From Planctomycetota bacterium (GTDB lineage Bacteria > Planctomycetota > PUPC01), in the NCBI GenBank assembly GCA_003559755.1, contig PWKM01000177.1:1-7458 (forward strand): a DNA stretch of 7,458 nt, in the 5' to 3' direction. The position numbers and the translations under genes were made by a program. The stretch's first letter is position 1; each line of letters starts with the position of its first letter. The notes below the pieces were generated by a model, which saw only the letters and a program-made list of their open reading frames with translations, was not told where the DNA came from and made no database searches. This document shows, piece after piece, positions 6,241-7,458 of this stretch.

Positions 6241-7458
6241 CTATTCGCCGCCCCGCCCCTCCAGGATATTTAACACGTCGCCCGCCACGTACATCGAGCC
6301 GGCGACCACGATGCGGTCGTCCGGGCCGGCGAGGTCTTGGGCGCGATCGAGCGCCGCCCGGGGTTCGTCGGCGGTATAGACGGGCTTGTCGGGGGCGAGG
6401 TCGGCCAGGAGCCGCTCGAGATCGTCGGGCGGGGTGGCCCGGGGGTTGCTTGTTTTGGTGACGACGAACGCGTCGCCGGCCCCGGCGAGCCGCCGGAGGA
6501 TGCCCGCCACGTCCTTGTCGGCGTTGATCGCCACGACGAAAATGGTGCGTCTGGGCACGAGTTCGCCCAGGGTCTCGAGCAGGGCGTTGATGCTCGCGAT
6601 ATTGTGTGCGCCGTCGACGATGGTCTCCGGCTGCTCGGCGACGAGCTGGATGCGGCCGAGCCATTTGACCGCCCCGACGCCCTCGCGTATGTGCTCGTCC
6701 GAGACCGGCATCCCCCGTTCGTCGAGCAGGTCGATCAGCCCGATGGCCGTCGCCGCGTTCTCCCGCTGGTGTCTGCCCAGCAGGGGGAGGGTCAGGCCGG
6801 TGAGTGACCGCCGCCAGGTGCGAACGCCGAAGGTGCCCGCCGGGTCCCGCCCATCGGCATCCGGCTCCGGCCGCTCCACCGTGATGTCCTCGCCCACGAC
6901 GTGGAGCACGGCACCCAGTTCACCGCACCGGCCTCGGATGACCTGGAGCGCCTCCGGCTCCTGCACGCCGCTGATCAGCGGGGTACCGGGCTTGATAATC
7001 CCCGCCTTCTCCCCGGCGATGCGGGCGAGTGTATCGCCCAGCTTGTCGGTGTGGTCGAAGCTGACCGGGGTGATGGCGCAGGCCCGGGGCCGGACGACGT
7101 TCGTGGCGTCGAGCCGGCCGCCCAGCCCGACCTCGATGACGGCGGCGTCGACCTGCCGTTCGAGGAAGTGGAGGAACGCGATCACGGTGAACGTTTCGAA
7201 GAAGGTCGGGGCGTAGGTCTCGCCCCCGTGGCGGGCGGTCTCGAGGTAGGGGACGAGCCGGCCGAGCAGCCGGCACACGTCCTCCTCCGGGACCCACTGG
7301 CCGGCGACCTGGATGCGCTCGCGGATGTCGTAGATGTGGGGCGAGGTGTACAGGCCGACGGTCCGGCCCGATGCGGCGAGCATCGACGCGGTCATCGCCG
7401 CCGTCGAGCCCTTGCCCTTGGTCCCGGCGATGTGGACCGTATCGAGCTCGAGGTGGGG
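6241..7458 (-). CDS. folC: Folylpolyglutamate synthase / dihydrofolate synthase FolC (5' partial)
   Basis: FolC adds glutamate to dihydropteroate and/or to reduced folates using ATP in the cytoplasm. The frame stays open to the right edge of the window, giving 405 visible residues. An internal ATG at 7395 is not the start, because the ATP-binding P-loop HIAGTKGKGST (visible residues 9-19) lies mostly upstream of it. Other family motifs follow in order: YTSPHI (37-42), IEVGLGGRLDATNV (108-121), DHTDKLGDT (135-143), EKAGIIK (150-156, containing the lysine that is carbamylated in this family), GRHQREN (228-234), LGRIQ (267-271), DGAHN (282-286) opening the C-terminal ligase domain, and AGSMYVAGDV near the end. 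FolC proteins usually have about 420-450 residues, so roughly 20-40 N-terminal residues are missing. In DGAHN the usual following proline is isoleucine. Whether it has one or both activities cannot be told from this sequence. Its promoter is outside the window. Confidence 0.96.
   Translation of the reverse strand, partial: PHLELDTVHIAGTKGKGSTAAMTASMLAASGRTVGLYTSPHIYDIRERIQVAGQWVPEEDVCRLLGRLVPYLETARHGGETYAPTFFETFTVIAFLHFLERQVDAAVIEVGLGGRLDATNVVRPRACAITPVSFDHTDKLGDTLARIAGEKAGIIKPGTPLISGVQEPEALQVIRGRCGELGAVLHVVGEDITVERPEPDADGRDPAGTFGVRTWRRSLTGLTLPLLGRHQRENAATAIGLIDLLDERGMPVSDEHIREGVGAVKWLGRIQLVAEQPETIVDGAHNIASINALLETLGELVPRRTIFVVAINADKDVAGILRRLAGAGDAFVVTKTSNPRATPPDDLERLLADLAPDKPVYTADEPRAALDRAQDLAGPDDRIVVAGSMYVAGDVLNILEGRGGE

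Noticed and set aside
3442..6273. A 943-codon plus-strand frame overlapping mutS in another phase
   Set aside because: It has an Arg/Pro/Gly-rich composition typical of an out-of-phase reading of GC-rich coding DNA; mutS explains the region completely.
3425..6664. A 1079-codon open frame on the minus strand, mostly antisense to mutS
   Set aside because: It is an artefact of GC-rich codon use. The product is low-complexity, rich in Arg, Pro, Gly, Val and His, has no recognisable motifs, and overlaps a perfectly conserved mutS and part of folC.
7393..7395. ATG at 7395 as the start of folC
   Set aside because: The frame stays open upstream to the window edge and encodes the essential HIAGTKGKGST P-loop before this codon, so it is an internal methionine.

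Overview
This is a GC-rich bacterial chromosomal segment with strong G/C bias at third codon positions. It carries four protein genes in the arrangement kelch-like (+), membrane WaaP-like (-), mutS (+), folC (-). No tRNA, rRNA, CRISPR array, insertion sequence or phage gene is visible, so it reads as ordinary chromosome with two housekeeping genes. The lineage is not certain. A Gram-negative cell envelope is suggested by the signal peptide and the WaaP/InaA-like fold. The mix of an exported divergent kelch propeller and a WaaP-like membrane protein resembles Planctomycetota, but that is an impression, not a demonstrated placement.

Layout. Positions 1-434 hold no convincing protein gene but contain two good sigma70-type promoters (22-50 and 349-377). 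An exported six-bladed kelch-type beta-propeller of unknown function is encoded at 435-1691. It converges with a 490-residue membrane protein at 1817-3289 on the minus strand, which has two transmembrane helices flanking a helical extracytoplasmic segment, followed by a WaaP/Kdo-kinase-like domain that appears to lack most catalytic residues. A 300-base divergent intergenic region (3290-3589) carries back-to-back promoters, one for the membrane protein and one for mutS. mutS (3590-6220, GTG start) is complete and well conserved, including the mismatch-reading Phe-X-Glu, the ATPase motifs and a C-terminal clamp-binding motif. folC (minus strand, 6241 to the window edge) converges on mutS with only 20 bases between the stop codons, and a perfect 6-bp hairpin lies in that gap. 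Its first few dozen codons lie outside the window.

How the genes work together. mutS and folC are independent housekeeping genes (mismatch repair, folate polyglutamylation). No operon is evident, because every adjacent pair is convergent or divergent. The most unusual item is the WaaP-like membrane protein: it has a chemoreceptor-like sensor topology joined to a probable pseudokinase, and an 18-bp inverted repeat sits inside the spacer of its predicted promoter. Other points to check are a near-consensus promoter at 22-50 with no obvious gene behind it and an 18-codon minus-strand mini-ORF with an ideal Shine-Dalgarno sequence. I saw no clear evidence of a multi-gene novel system.
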